Source: Nonomuraea roseoviolacea subsp. carminata (GTDB lineage Bacteria > Actinomycetota > Actinomycetes > Streptosporangiales > Streptosporangiaceae). From it: DNA of 64,000 bases. The stretch spans positions 1,736,001 to 1,800,000 of the forward strand of contig NZ_JAMZEC010000001.1 in the NCBI RefSeq assembly GCF_024172185.1, written 5' to 3'. Positions within the stretch are counted from its first letter, which is position 1, and each line of letters begins with the position of its first letter. The position numbers and the translations under genes were made by a program. Positions 16,281-23,940 of this stretch are shown piece by piece. Under the pieces are notes generated by a model. The model did not search any database, was not told the DNA's origin, and was given only the letters and a program-made list of their open reading frames with translations.

Positions 16281-17200
16281 AGGTCGGCGGCCCGGTGGCA
16301 GAGCGCGTCCTGCTCGCCCACCCTCACCGGCGCGGGCCGTTCGACGGCGCAGCGCTCCTCGGCGAACGGGCAGCGCGGCTCGAACGCGCACCCCGGTGAC
16401 GGCCCCGTCAGCACCGGCGGCCGGCCGGGCACGGGCCGCAGCCGCACGCCGGGCGCCGCCGCCGCGGGCGCCGACCCGGCCAGGGCCGCGGTGTAGGGGT
16501 GGGCGGGGGCGCCGAGCACCGCCGCCGCGGGGCCCGACTCCACGACCCGGCCGCCGTACATCACGGCCACCCGGTCGCACCGGCGGGCCACGGCCGGCAG
16601 GTCGTGGCTGAGCCAGACGATGCTCGTCCCGGCCTCGGCCGCGAGCGCGAACACCACGTCCAGCACCTTCTCCCGCACCTGCGCGTCCAGCGAGGCCGTC
16701 GGCTCGTCGGCGACCAGCAGCTCGGGCGAGGCGGCCATGGCCAGCGCGATCGCGACCCGCTGCGCCATGCCGCCGGAGAGCTGGTGCGGGTACGCGGAGG
16801 CGACCCGGGCCGCGTCGAGCCCGACCCGGGCCAGATGGGCGGCCACGTCGCCCCGGCGGCCCAGCACGAGGCGCAACTGCCGCCCCACGCGCATGGTCGG
16901 GTCGAGCGAGGCGATCGGGTCCTGGAAGACGAAGCCCAGCCGGCCGCGGCGCAGCCGCCGCAGCTCGGCCGGGCGCAGGTCCAGCATCCTCTCCCCGCCC
17001 ACACGCACCTCGCCCGCCTCGACCCGGGCCTGGCGGGGCAGCAGGCGGCCGATCGCCGCGCCGAGCGTGGACTTGCCCGAGCCGCTCTCGCCGACCACGC
17101 CGACCGTCCGCCCGGCCGCCACCCGCAGGTCGGCGCCGTCGAGGGCGCGGGCCCGGCCGTAGTCCACGACCAGGCCGTCCACTTCCAGCAGCTCGTTCAC
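16253..17200 (-). CDS. Peptide-type ABC transporter ATP-binding protein (DppD/OppD-like)
   Basis: A 315-residue ATPase: Walker A GESGSGKSTLG, RRGRLGFVFQDP Q-loop, signature LSGGMAQRVAIALAM, Walker B ELLVADEPTASLD, H-loop LSHDLPAV, and the C-terminal oligopeptide-ATPase extension with CAFEPRCPFAEERC-type cysteines. It partners the DppF-like protein. GTG 17200 overlaps the permease stop (GTGA). The downstream stop region has been copied in 44-bp steps, so the same C-terminal residues (GELEVVA) are also encoded in a second frame after the stop. Confidence 0.9.
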   Translation of the reverse strand: MNELLEVDGLVVDYGRARALDGADLRVAAGRTVGVVGESGSGKSTLGAAIGRLLPRQARVEAGEVRVGGERMLDLRPAELRRLRRGRLGFVFQDPIASLDPTMRVGRQLRLVLGRRGDVAAHLARVGLDAARVASAYPHQLSGGMAQRVAIALAMAASPELLVADEPTASLDAQVREKVLDVVFALAAEAGTSIVWLSHDLPAVARRCDRVAVMYGGRVVESGPAAAVLGAPAHPYTAALAGSAPAAAAPGVRLRPVPGRPPVLTGPSPGCAFEPRCPFAEERCAVERPAPVRVGEQDALCHRAADLVGELEVVA

Positions 17201-18021
17201 ACCAGTGACCTCGTCTCCCTCGGTTCGAAGCGGTCGCGCAGGCCGTCGCCGAACACGTTGATGGACAGGATGGCCAGCACCAGCACGGCACCCGGCCCGA
17301 TGATCAGCCAGGGGGCGGCCATCATGTACGTCCCGCCCTGCCGGATGAGCACGCCGAGCGACGCCTGCGGCGGCTGCACGCCGAAGCCGAGGAAGCTCAG
17401 GCCGCCCTCGACGGAGATGCCGACCGACAGCGCGTACGTGCCCTGCACGGCGATGGTCCCGGCCACGTTCGGCAGGACGTGCCGGCCGAGCACGCGCGGC
17501 AGCCGGGCGCCGCTGATGACGGCGGCCGTCACGTAGTCGCGCCCGGCCACGGCCACGGCGGCGGCCCGGACGAGCCTGGTCATGAGCGGGATGGTGACGA
17601 GCACGATGCTGGCCAGCGCGGCGAGCTGCCCCGGCCCGGCGACGGCGGCCACGAGGACGGCCAGCACGATCGCCGGGAACGAGTAGAGCACCTCCACCAC
17701 CCGCATGATCAGCTCGTTGAGGTAGCCGCCCCGGTATCCGGCGAGGACGCCGAAGCCGGCGCTCAGCGCGGCGGTCACGAGCACGGCCGCCGACGACAGC
17801 AGCAGCGTGGTGCCCACTCCCTCCATGACGCGCGGCAGCACGGAGCGGCCCAGGTTGTCGGTGCCCAGCCACCAGCCGGGTCCGGGCGGCCGGAGCCGCG
17901 GCCCGACGATGGCGTCGGGGTCGCCGGCGGCGTCCACGAGCGAGCCGAGGGCCAGCAGCACGAGCAGCAGCAGGCAGGCCAGGCCGGCCAGCGACAGCGG
18001 GTCGAGCCGGAGCTTCTTCAC
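17197..18021 (-). CDS. Peptide-type ABC transporter permease (DppC-like)
   Basis: A 274-residue inner-membrane permease with about six helices. The DppC pattern is clear: short N-terminal cytoplasmic part, first helix (LAGLACLLLLVLLALGSLV), the periplasmic WWLGTDNLGRSVLPRVMEG block, and the EAA loop GARLPRVLGRHVLPNV. It ends in LSINVFGDGLRDRF. GTG start overlaps the DppB-like stop. Confidence 0.9.
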   Translation of the reverse strand: MKKLRLDPLSLAGLACLLLLVLLALGSLVDAAGDPDAIVGPRLRPPGPGWWLGTDNLGRSVLPRVMEGVGTTLLLSSAAVLVTAALSAGFGVLAGYRGGYLNELIMRVVEVLYSFPAIVLAVLVAAVAGPGQLAALASIVLVTIPLMTRLVRAAAVAVAGRDYVTAAVISGARLPRVLGRHVLPNVAGTIAVQGTYALSVGISVEGGLSFLGFGVQPPQASLGVLIRQGGTYMMAAPWLIIGPGAVLVLAILSINVFGDGLRDRFEPRETRSLV

Positions 18022-18926
18022 GCGCGCCTCCCGAGCCGCGGGTCCACCAGGCCGACCAGCAGGTCGACCAGGACGTTCATGACGATGAACACGGCCGCCG
18101 CCAGCAGCACGCCGGCCTGCACGACCGCGTAGTCCCTGCGGCCGACCGCCTGCACGACGTAGGAGCCGACGCCGGGCAGGTTGAACAGGTACTCGACGAT
18201 CAGCGCGCCGCCCAGCAGGTACGCGGTGATCGTCGCCGTGAGCGTGAGCACCGGTCCGGCGGCGTTGCGCAGGATGTGGTGCCTGACGATGAACCACGGC
18301 GTCTCGCCCCGGGCGACGGCGGCCGTGATGTGCTGCTCCACCAGCACGCCGAGCACCGCGTCGCGGGTCGTCCGGGCCGTGGCCGAGATGGCGAAGATCG
18401 ACAGGACCGCGGCGGGCAGCAGGTAGCCGGTGGTCTGCAGGCCGTACCGGGAGACCACGAAGACGACGAGGCTGCCCAGCGCGAACTCCGGGACGCTCAC
18501 GCCGAGGCCGCTCAGCAGCCGGCCCGCCCCGCCGCCACCGCCCGGCCGGGCGCGCACGGCGGTGACGACGCCCAGGGGCACCCCGGCCAGGACCGCGGCG
18601 GCCACGGCGAGCAGCGTGAGCCGCGCGGTCACCGGCAGCCGCGCCGCCAGCTCCGCCGCGACCGGCTGGCGGCTGATCATCGAGGTGCCGAAGTCGCCGG
18701 TGCCGACCGCGGCCAGCCAGTGCCCGTACTGGGCGAGCACCGACTGGTCGAGCCCGTAGCGGGCGGCCAGCTCGGCCTTCTGCTCCGGCGTGGCGAACGG
18801 GCCGAGGATGGTCTCGGCGAACCCGCCGGGCATCAGGCGCAGGGCCGCGAAGATGAGCACCGAGATGCCGAGGAGCGTGACGGCCGAGCTGAGCGCCCGG
18901 CCGGCCCACCACAGCAGCAGCCGCAT
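18018..18926 (-). CDS. Peptide-type ABC transporter permease (DppB-like)
   Basis: A 302-residue permease with the DppB layout: one N-terminal helix (SAVTLLGISVLIFAALRLMPG), a long extracytoplasmic loop ending GDFGTSMISRQPV, then five helices. The EAA region is ARGETPWFIVRHHILRNAAGP, and EYLFNLPGVGSYVVQAV is near the end. ATG 18926 lies five bases after the binding-protein stop. Confidence 0.9.
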   Translation of the reverse strand: MRLLLWWAGRALSSAVTLLGISVLIFAALRLMPGGFAETILGPFATPEQKAELAARYGLDQSVLAQYGHWLAAVGTGDFGTSMISRQPVAAELAARLPVTARLTLLAVAAAVLAGVPLGVVTAVRARPGGGGGAGRLLSGLGVSVPEFALGSLVVFVVSRYGLQTTGYLLPAAVLSIFAISATARTTRDAVLGVLVEQHITAAVARGETPWFIVRHHILRNAAGPVLTLTATITAYLLGGALIVEYLFNLPGVGSYVVQAVGRRDYAVVQAGVLLAAAVFIVMNVLVDLLVGLVDPRLGRRA

Positions 18927-18931
18927 CGCGC

Positions 18932-20557
18932 TCAGCCCCGCTTGACGCGGGCGTCGGCGACCAGCCGCAGCAGGTTGCCGTAGCCCTCGGTGGCGTACAG
19001 GCTGGGGCTGACCGCGTCGGCCCGGTAGGCGATCGTGGCCGGGCGGGTCACCAGGGGCACCATCTGGGAGTCGGTGTCCACCTTCGCGCACACCTCGGCC
19101 AGCGCCTTGTCCCGTTCGGGGCCCGCCGGGGTCTCGCCGGCTCTGGCGATGAGCGCGTTGAGGTCCTTGTCGGCCCGCATGAAGCCCTGGTTGAAGCCCG
19201 CGACGTCCGGGTTCCACCAGGTGGTGACCATGCCGGGGTCGGCGTAGCCGGCGAACCACGACAGGGCGGAGTCGAACGGGGCCGGCGCCTTGCCGTACAC
19301 CTTGCCCGCCCAGCTCGCCTCGTCCATCTGCTCGATCCTGACGGTGACGCCGGCCTGCTGGAGGTTCTGCTGGATCACCTGGGCGACGGCCGGGGCGGGC
19401 TCGGTGGCGTAGATGGTGAGCGTGAAGGACAGGCCGGCGGCGCCGGCCTGGGCGAGCAGCTCCTTGGCCTTGGCCGCGCCGCCGCCGGTGGCCGACGGGA
19501 GCGCGGCCGGGTCGCAGGCGCCGGGCAGTCCCGCGGGGGTGACGCCGGTGGGCCTGCCCTGGCCGCCGAGCGCCACCTCGGCGATCTGCTTGCGGTCGAG
19601 CGCCATGTTCACCGCCTGCCGGACCCGGGGGTCGGCGAACTTGGGGTTCCTGGAGTTGAGCATCAGGTAGTAGAAGTCGGTGGTCGCCTGGGTGGCGACC
19701 TTGACGTCCGCCGCGCCGGCCAGCATCGCGGCGGAGTCGACGTTGCCGAGCGAGGCGAGGGCGGCGCTGCCGTTCTGCACGGCCGCCACGCGCGCGGCCT
19801 CCTCCGGGGCGATGGTGACGGACAGGCTGTCGGCGGCCGGTTTGCCCTTGTCCCAGTAGTGCTCGTTGCGGACGAACGACCACGAGACGTCCTGGCGGTG
19901 GTCCTGCACCTTGAACGGGCCGGTGCCGAGCATCTCCTTGGCCGGGTCGAGCGAGCCCGCCGCGATCTCCTTCATCGGCAGGACCGCGGCCGGCACGTTG
20001 GCCAGCGCGGCGAGGAACGGCGTGTACGGCCTGGCCAGCGTGACCTTGACGGTGCCGGCGTCCACCTTGGCGACCTTCTCGACCGGCCCGAGCTGGCCGC
20101 GCCACACCGACTTGGCGGCGAGCAGCCGCTTCAGGCTGCCGACCACGTCGTCGGCGGTCATCTCCCGGCCGTTGGAGAAGGCCACGCCCTTGCGCAGGTG
20201 GAAGACGTAGGTCTTGGGATCGGGGGTCTCCCAGCTCTCGGCGAGCGCGGGTTTCGGGGCGAAGTCGGGGCCGACGGTGACGAGCGTCTCGTACACCAGC
20301 GACATGAGCTGCCAGGAGGTGGCCACGTCGGCGAGCTGGGGGTCGAGCCCGGTCGCGGCCCCGCTGTCGATGTGCACGGCGAAGGTGAGCGCGCCGCCCG
20401 CGGGCAGCTTGCCGTCGGCGAGCGCGAGGTATCCGGGCGGGCCCGTCGCGTCCGCGCCTCCGGGCGTGCCGGGCGCGGCGGCGGTCCCGCCGCCGCAGGC
20501 CGAGGTGACGGTGGCGGTGAGCACGGCGGCGACCCCGCAGGCCAGTCTGTTTCGCAT
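18932..20557 (-). CDS. Family 5 solute-binding lipoprotein of the peptide-type ABC importer
   Basis: A 541-residue extracellular binding protein anchored as a lipoprotein: signal peptide with lipobox TSAC (Cys21). Family 5 signs are GLDPQLAD, LVYETLVTVGPDFAPKPALAESWETPD, FHLRKGVAFSNG, GTGPFKV, VRNEHYWD, ADPRVRQAVNMALDRKQIA and a C-terminal VPLVTRPATIAYR. It decides what the transporter takes up. Since the operon begins with an amine oxidase and contains two self-processing amidases, the ligand may be an amine-containing amide rather than a standard dipeptide; this is inference. Confidence 0.9.
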   Translation of the reverse strand: MRNRLACGVAAVLTATVTSACGGGTAAAPGTPGGADATGPPGYLALADGKLPAGGALTFAVHIDSGAATGLDPQLADVATSWQLMSLVYETLVTVGPDFAPKPALAESWETPDPKTYVFHLRKGVAFSNGREMTADDVVGSLKRLLAAKSVWRGQLGPVEKVAKVDAGTVKVTLARPYTPFLAALANVPAAVLPMKEIAAGSLDPAKEMLGTGPFKVQDHRQDVSWSFVRNEHYWDKGKPAADSLSVTIAPEEAARVAAVQNGSAALASLGNVDSAAMLAGAADVKVATQATTDFYYLMLNSRNPKFADPRVRQAVNMALDRKQIAEVALGGQGRPTGVTPAGLPGACDPAALPSATGGGAAKAKELLAQAGAAGLSFTLTIYATEPAPAVAQVIQQNLQQAGVTVRIEQMDEASWAGKVYGKAPAPFDSALSWFAGYADPGMVTTWWNPDVAGFNQGFMRADKDLNALIARAGETPAGPERDKALAEVCAKVDTDSQMVPLVTRPATIAYRADAVSPSLYATEGYGNLLRLVADARVKRG

Positions 20558-20563
20558 GACGCC

Positions 20564-22585
20564 TCATCTCTGGTGGCAGGAGCCCTCGGCGGGGGCGCCG
20601 GGCGGGGCGCCGTTCGCGGGGGTGTGGCAGGAGCTCCCTGACGTGGCGCTCGGCGTGGCGCTGGTGTGGCAGGAGCTCGGGGAGGTGGCGCTCGGCGGGA
20701 CGTCGAGCGTGGGGTTGCGGTCGAAGAACCCGACCGGCTTGAGGGTGAAGCCGCACGTGTCGGCCGGCATGATCGGCCAGTCCTCGGTGCGGGGGAAGTG
20801 GGTCAGCCCGAACGTGTGCCACAGCACGATGTCCTGGCCGTCGATGTCGCGGTCGGCCGCGGTGTACGCGGGGAGGCCGGCTCCGCCGGGGTGCTGGTTG
20901 ACCAGGTCGCCCGCCGGGTAGCGCTCGGCCGGGTGGTAGCGCGTCACCCACAGGTGGCTGGTGGCGAACTCGGCGCGGGAGCGGATCGACGAGTCCTCGT
21001 GGGCGAGCAGGGTGGGCAGGCCCTCGGGGTGCAGGGCGTAGCCGACGGGCTCGCCCAGCCGGTTGGCGACGCCGGGGTTGACCACGTGCCAGGTGCGGCC
21101 GGTGGCCAGGTCCGCCTCGCGCCGCCCCTGCGACTCGGTGCGCAGCCGGGTGGCGCGCCGGCCGAAGGCGTTGCCGTACGGGTTGGCCTCGTCCATGGGC
21201 AGGCGGACGACCTCGACCTCGTCCACGGCGTTGGCCAGGCCGTCGACCATCATGTCGAGCCGGGCCGAGAACAGGTGCTGGTGGTAGGGCGCGGCCAGCC
21301 CCGGCGCCACCTGCGAGGAGTACGGCCGGGCCCGCTCGTCGTAGGCGCCGGTGAACACGATGCCGGTGGCCTTGACCTCCAGCTCGATGGTGCCGTCGAG
21401 GTAGAGGTACCAGTAGAAGCCGTAGTCGTAGTTGCCGACCGTGACGAAGAAGGAGATCACCAGCCGGCGCTGCCGCCTGGTCTCGCGGGAGCCGTTGGCC
21501 GGGTCGGTGTGCTTCCACAGCACGCCGAAGTCCTCCTCGTGCATGCAGATCGCGTTGGTCAGCGCCTTGGGCGAGCCGTCGCCGCCGGTCACGGTGACGT
21601 CGAAGTAGGTGATCTCGCCCAGGCAGTCGCAGCCCAGCTCCAGGGAGTTGGCCAGCTTGCCGAGCTGGTACTCGCCGGTGTCGAAGTAGTTCTGCCAGAA
21701 CCGGATCCGGCTCGGGTCGCCGTAGGGCACCAGCATCTCGGCCACCGACGCCCGGTAGACGACGGGCCGGCCGTCGAAGGCGATCTGGTGCAGCACCAGG
21801 CCCTCGCGCATGTCGTAGCCGAGCCGGACGCTCCACTTCTCCCAGGTGACGAGGTTGCCGTCGATCGCGAAGCTGGGCCCTTCGGGCTGCGTGATGTGGA
21901 TCGGTCGCTGGGTCGTGCGCGGCTCGCCGAAGGCGCCGGGCAGGTGGTAGTCGCCGTGCTCGGCGGGGATCGGCTGGGCGCCCGTGTCGACGATCTCGAT
22001 CACGGTGCCCTTGAGCAGGTCCACGTACGCGACGAGGCCGTCGATCGGGTGCGCCCACGGCAGGCTGTCGGGGGTGGGCCGCAGGTGGGCGAGGACCCGC
22101 GCGACCCGCCGGCCCTCCTCGCCGGGCAGCCCGTAGTGGCCGGCCGACAGGGCGGCGAGCCAGATCTCGGCTCCGGCGTCCAGGCCGCGCCGGGCCAGGG
22201 CGGCGGCCCAGCCCTCGTCGGCCTTGAGCACCCGGCGGACGAGCTCGTGCTCCTCGTCCAGCATGGGGACCTGGCCGGCGGTCGCCGGGTCGATCGGCCG
22301 GCTCGACTCGACCCGGCCGTCGGTGAGCGAGACCACGACGTCGTGAGCCTGCTCGGTGGCCAGGTCGATGACCAGGGCGCGGGCCCGCCGGGCGGCCGGG
22401 CCCGTGCCGAGCACCTCCTCCTTGGGCGGCTCCTCGACCCCGAGGTAGGAGATCCGGCCGGAGCCGGCGGCCAGCACGCCGCCCTCGGTCATGATCCGCG
22501 TGGCGTCCTCGATCTCCCGCGCGCCGAGCGGGTCGAGCGGGTGCGGCCGCTCGCCGACGCCGAGAACTCGCCGTCCTGATGACAT
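20564..22585 (-). CDS. Copper-containing primary-amine oxidase (TPQ type) with Cys-His C-terminal repeats
   Basis: A 673-residue copper amine oxidase, oxidising a primary amine to an aldehyde with release of ammonia and H2O2. The topaquinone precursor Tyr is in VGNYDYGFYWY (about residue 386, close to position 382 of the Arthrobacter enzyme). Copper His ligands lie in YHQHLFSARLDM and THFPRTEDWPIMP. No signal peptide, so cytoplasmic. Odd feature: after the normal end (NPTLDVPPS) comes a Ser/Thr/Pro-rich tail with three SCH(T/Q) motifs, encoded by imperfect repeats of about 42-51 bp. First gene of a nine-gene operon; a 20-bp palindrome and LacI gene lie upstream. Tyramine, phenethylamine or an aliphatic diamine are all possible substrates. 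Confidence 0.93.
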   Translation of the reverse strand: MSSGRRVLGVGERPHPLDPLGAREIEDATRIMTEGGVLAAGSGRISYLGVEEPPKEEVLGTGPAARRARALVIDLATEQAHDVVVSLTDGRVESSRPIDPATAGQVPMLDEEHELVRRVLKADEGWAAALARRGLDAGAEIWLAALSAGHYGLPGEEGRRVARVLAHLRPTPDSLPWAHPIDGLVAYVDLLKGTVIEIVDTGAQPIPAEHGDYHLPGAFGEPRTTQRPIHITQPEGPSFAIDGNLVTWEKWSVRLGYDMREGLVLHQIAFDGRPVVYRASVAEMLVPYGDPSRIRFWQNYFDTGEYQLGKLANSLELGCDCLGEITYFDVTVTGGDGSPKALTNAICMHEEDFGVLWKHTDPANGSRETRRQRRLVISFFVTVGNYDYGFYWYLYLDGTIELEVKATGIVFTGAYDERARPYSSQVAPGLAAPYHQHLFSARLDMMVDGLANAVDEVEVVRLPMDEANPYGNAFGRRATRLRTESQGRREADLATGRTWHVVNPGVANRLGEPVGYALHPEGLPTLLAHEDSSIRSRAEFATSHLWVTRYHPAERYPAGDLVNQHPGGAGLPAYTAADRDIDGQDIVLWHTFGLTHFPRTEDWPIMPADTCGFTLKPVGFFDRNPTLDVPPSATSPSSCHTSATPSATSGSSCHTPANGAPPGAPAEGSCHQR
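20571..20700 (-). repeat. Imperfect repeats at the 3' end of the amine oxidase gene
   Basis: GTGTGGCAGGAGCTC occurs at 20622 and 20664 (42 bases apart) and a diverged copy at about 20573. They encode the SSCHT motifs of the protein tail and stay in frame. Confidence 0.65.
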
Positions 22586-22630
22586 CCGGCTGTCGCCCCT
22601 TCGCTGCCGTGCCGACAGTGTCGTACTGTG

Positions 22631-22650
22631 ATGCCGGAACGTTCCGGCAT
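22631..22650. promoter_or_regulatory. Perfect 20-bp palindrome, LacI-type operator
   Basis: ATGCCGGAACGTTCCGGCAT is fully symmetric with a central CG, the usual shape of LacI-family operators. It lies 45 bases before the amine oxidase ATG and about 130 bases before the divergent LacI-type gene start, so it probably lets that regulator control the operon and itself. Confidence 0.75.
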
Positions 22651-22782
22651 GCCGGTCAACATACTTCCGCCACCAGAGGAGGACAAGACCCCAACGTGGT
22701 AAGAAACCAGTCCGAAACCCGTCCCGCCGGGCCGCGACCGGCCCGGCCGAAGGACGTTCGGCAGGGCGCTAGCATCGGGGGC

Positions 22783-23766
22783 GTGGGCCCAGACGAGCCG
22801 GCCACCCTCCTCACCGTCGCCAGGACGGCCGGGGTGTCCAAGACGACCGCATCCGACGCGCTCAGGGGCTCGGGCCGGGTCTCCGCCGAGACCAAGGCCC
22901 GCGTGCTGGCGGCCGCCGCCGCCCTCGGCTACGTGCCCAACGGCTCGGCCCGGCACCTGCGCCGCGCCAGCACCGGCACGATCGGCCTGCACGTGCCGGA
23001 GGTGCTCACCCGGTCGGTCTACTACATGGCGTTCGTGTTCGGCGTGGTGCAGGGCGCGGCCGACAACGACTACGACGTCACGCTGATCACCTCGGGCCGC
23101 CGCACGCCGCGCGTCGACGGCCTGGTGCTCGGCGACCCGATGGCCGACGACCCGCTCGTGGCCAGGCTCATGGGCGCCGGGCTGCCCACCGTCACCTGCG
23201 AGCGCTTCCCCGGCGCGGGCCAGGCCGACGGCGTGGTGCTGTCCCAGCACGCCGAGACGGTCGGCGCGCTCATGGACCACCTGAGCGCCTCGGGCGCGAG
23301 CCGCCCCGCGCTCATCGTGGCCGGCGACGCGAGCGACTGGGCCGCCGCTGTCCACGGCGGGTTCCGCGACTGGTGCGCGCGGCACGACCTGGAGCCGCTG
23401 GTGCGCACGGTGCCCTTCGACGCGCCGGCCGACGAGGTCCGCCGCGCGGCCCGGGAGCTGCTGGCGCTGCGGCCGGAGATCGACGCGCTCGTCTGCGGCC
23501 CCGCCGGGGCGGCCGCCGGGATCGGGCCGCTGCTGCGCGAGGAGGGCCGGGTGCCCGGCCGCGACCTGCTCCTGGCCTCGTGCGTCGACAGCCAGGCGAT
23601 GCAGCTCGCCGACCCGCCCATCACCTCCATCGACCTGCGGCCCCGCGAGGCGGGGGTGCGGTGCGCGGAGCTGCTGTTCGACCTGCTCGCCGGGCGCGCG
23701 CGGCCGGGCGCCGAGCGCGTCCACCCCATAGAGCTCATCGTCCGCGACTCCACGCGCCGGGCCTGA
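22783..23766 (+). CDS. LacI-family transcriptional regulator of the amine-oxidase operon
   Basis: A 327-residue LacI/GalR repressor: N-terminal HTH (LLTVARTAGVSKTTASDALRGSGRVS, hinge LGYVPNGSARHLRR) and a periplasmic-binding-like sensor domain. It is unusually placed for a sugar regulator: its divergent partner operon handles amines and peptides. GTG 22783 is preferred because the HTH begins soon after it and TAGCAT (22770-22775) sits seven bases upstream, suggesting a leaderless mRNA. GTG 22696 in the same frame, further behind an AGGAGG, is the alternative and would add 29 residues. Effector unknown. Confidence 0.85.
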   Translation: MGPDEPATLLTVARTAGVSKTTASDALRGSGRVSAETKARVLAAAAALGYVPNGSARHLRRASTGTIGLHVPEVLTRSVYYMAFVFGVVQGAADNDYDVTLITSGRRTPRVDGLVLGDPMADDPLVARLMGAGLPTVTCERFPGAGQADGVVLSQHAETVGALMDHLSASGASRPALIVAGDASDWAAAVHGGFRDWCARHDLEPLVRTVPFDAPADEVRRAARELLALRPEIDALVCGPAGAAAGIGPLLREEGRVPGRDLLLASCVDSQAMQLADPPITSIDLRPREAGVRCAELLFDLLAGRARPGAERVHPIELIVRDSTRRA

Positions 23767-23772
23767 CCGCGC

Positions 23773-23901
23773 AAGCGCTTTCCCAGGTCGGCGGCTCGCA
23801 CGGCGGCTGTGAACGCGCTCTCTCACACCCTTCGATCGTTATCTCACAGCAATTGACAGCCATGGGTGGCCTTGGCGACCCTTTCGAGAGAGCGCTCTCT
23901 C
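23773..23901. promoter_or_regulatory. Three GCGC-centred operator-like sites before the sugar ABC operon
   Basis: GAGAGAGCGCTCTCTC at 23886-23901 is a perfect 16-bp palindrome. GTGAACGCGCTCTCTCAC (23809-23826) is a weaker version and AAGCGCTT (23773-23780) a short core. They resemble CebR-type LacI operators (TGGGAGCGCTCCCA in Streptomyces) and sit 40-170 bases before the binding-protein ATG; the LacI gene at the operon's end is the likely binder. Confidence 0.65.
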
Positions 23902-23940
23902 AGCCGACTACTCCCCCCGCCCCGACCCCGGAGGGTCCCC

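Noticed and set aside
18018..22058. A 1,346-codon open frame on the minus strand covering the permease and much of the amine oxidase region
   Set aside because: Only its last 300 codons (DppB-like permease) are real; the rest is an Arg/Gly/Ala-rich shadow frame of the binding protein and amine oxidase genes, as is common in high-GC DNA.
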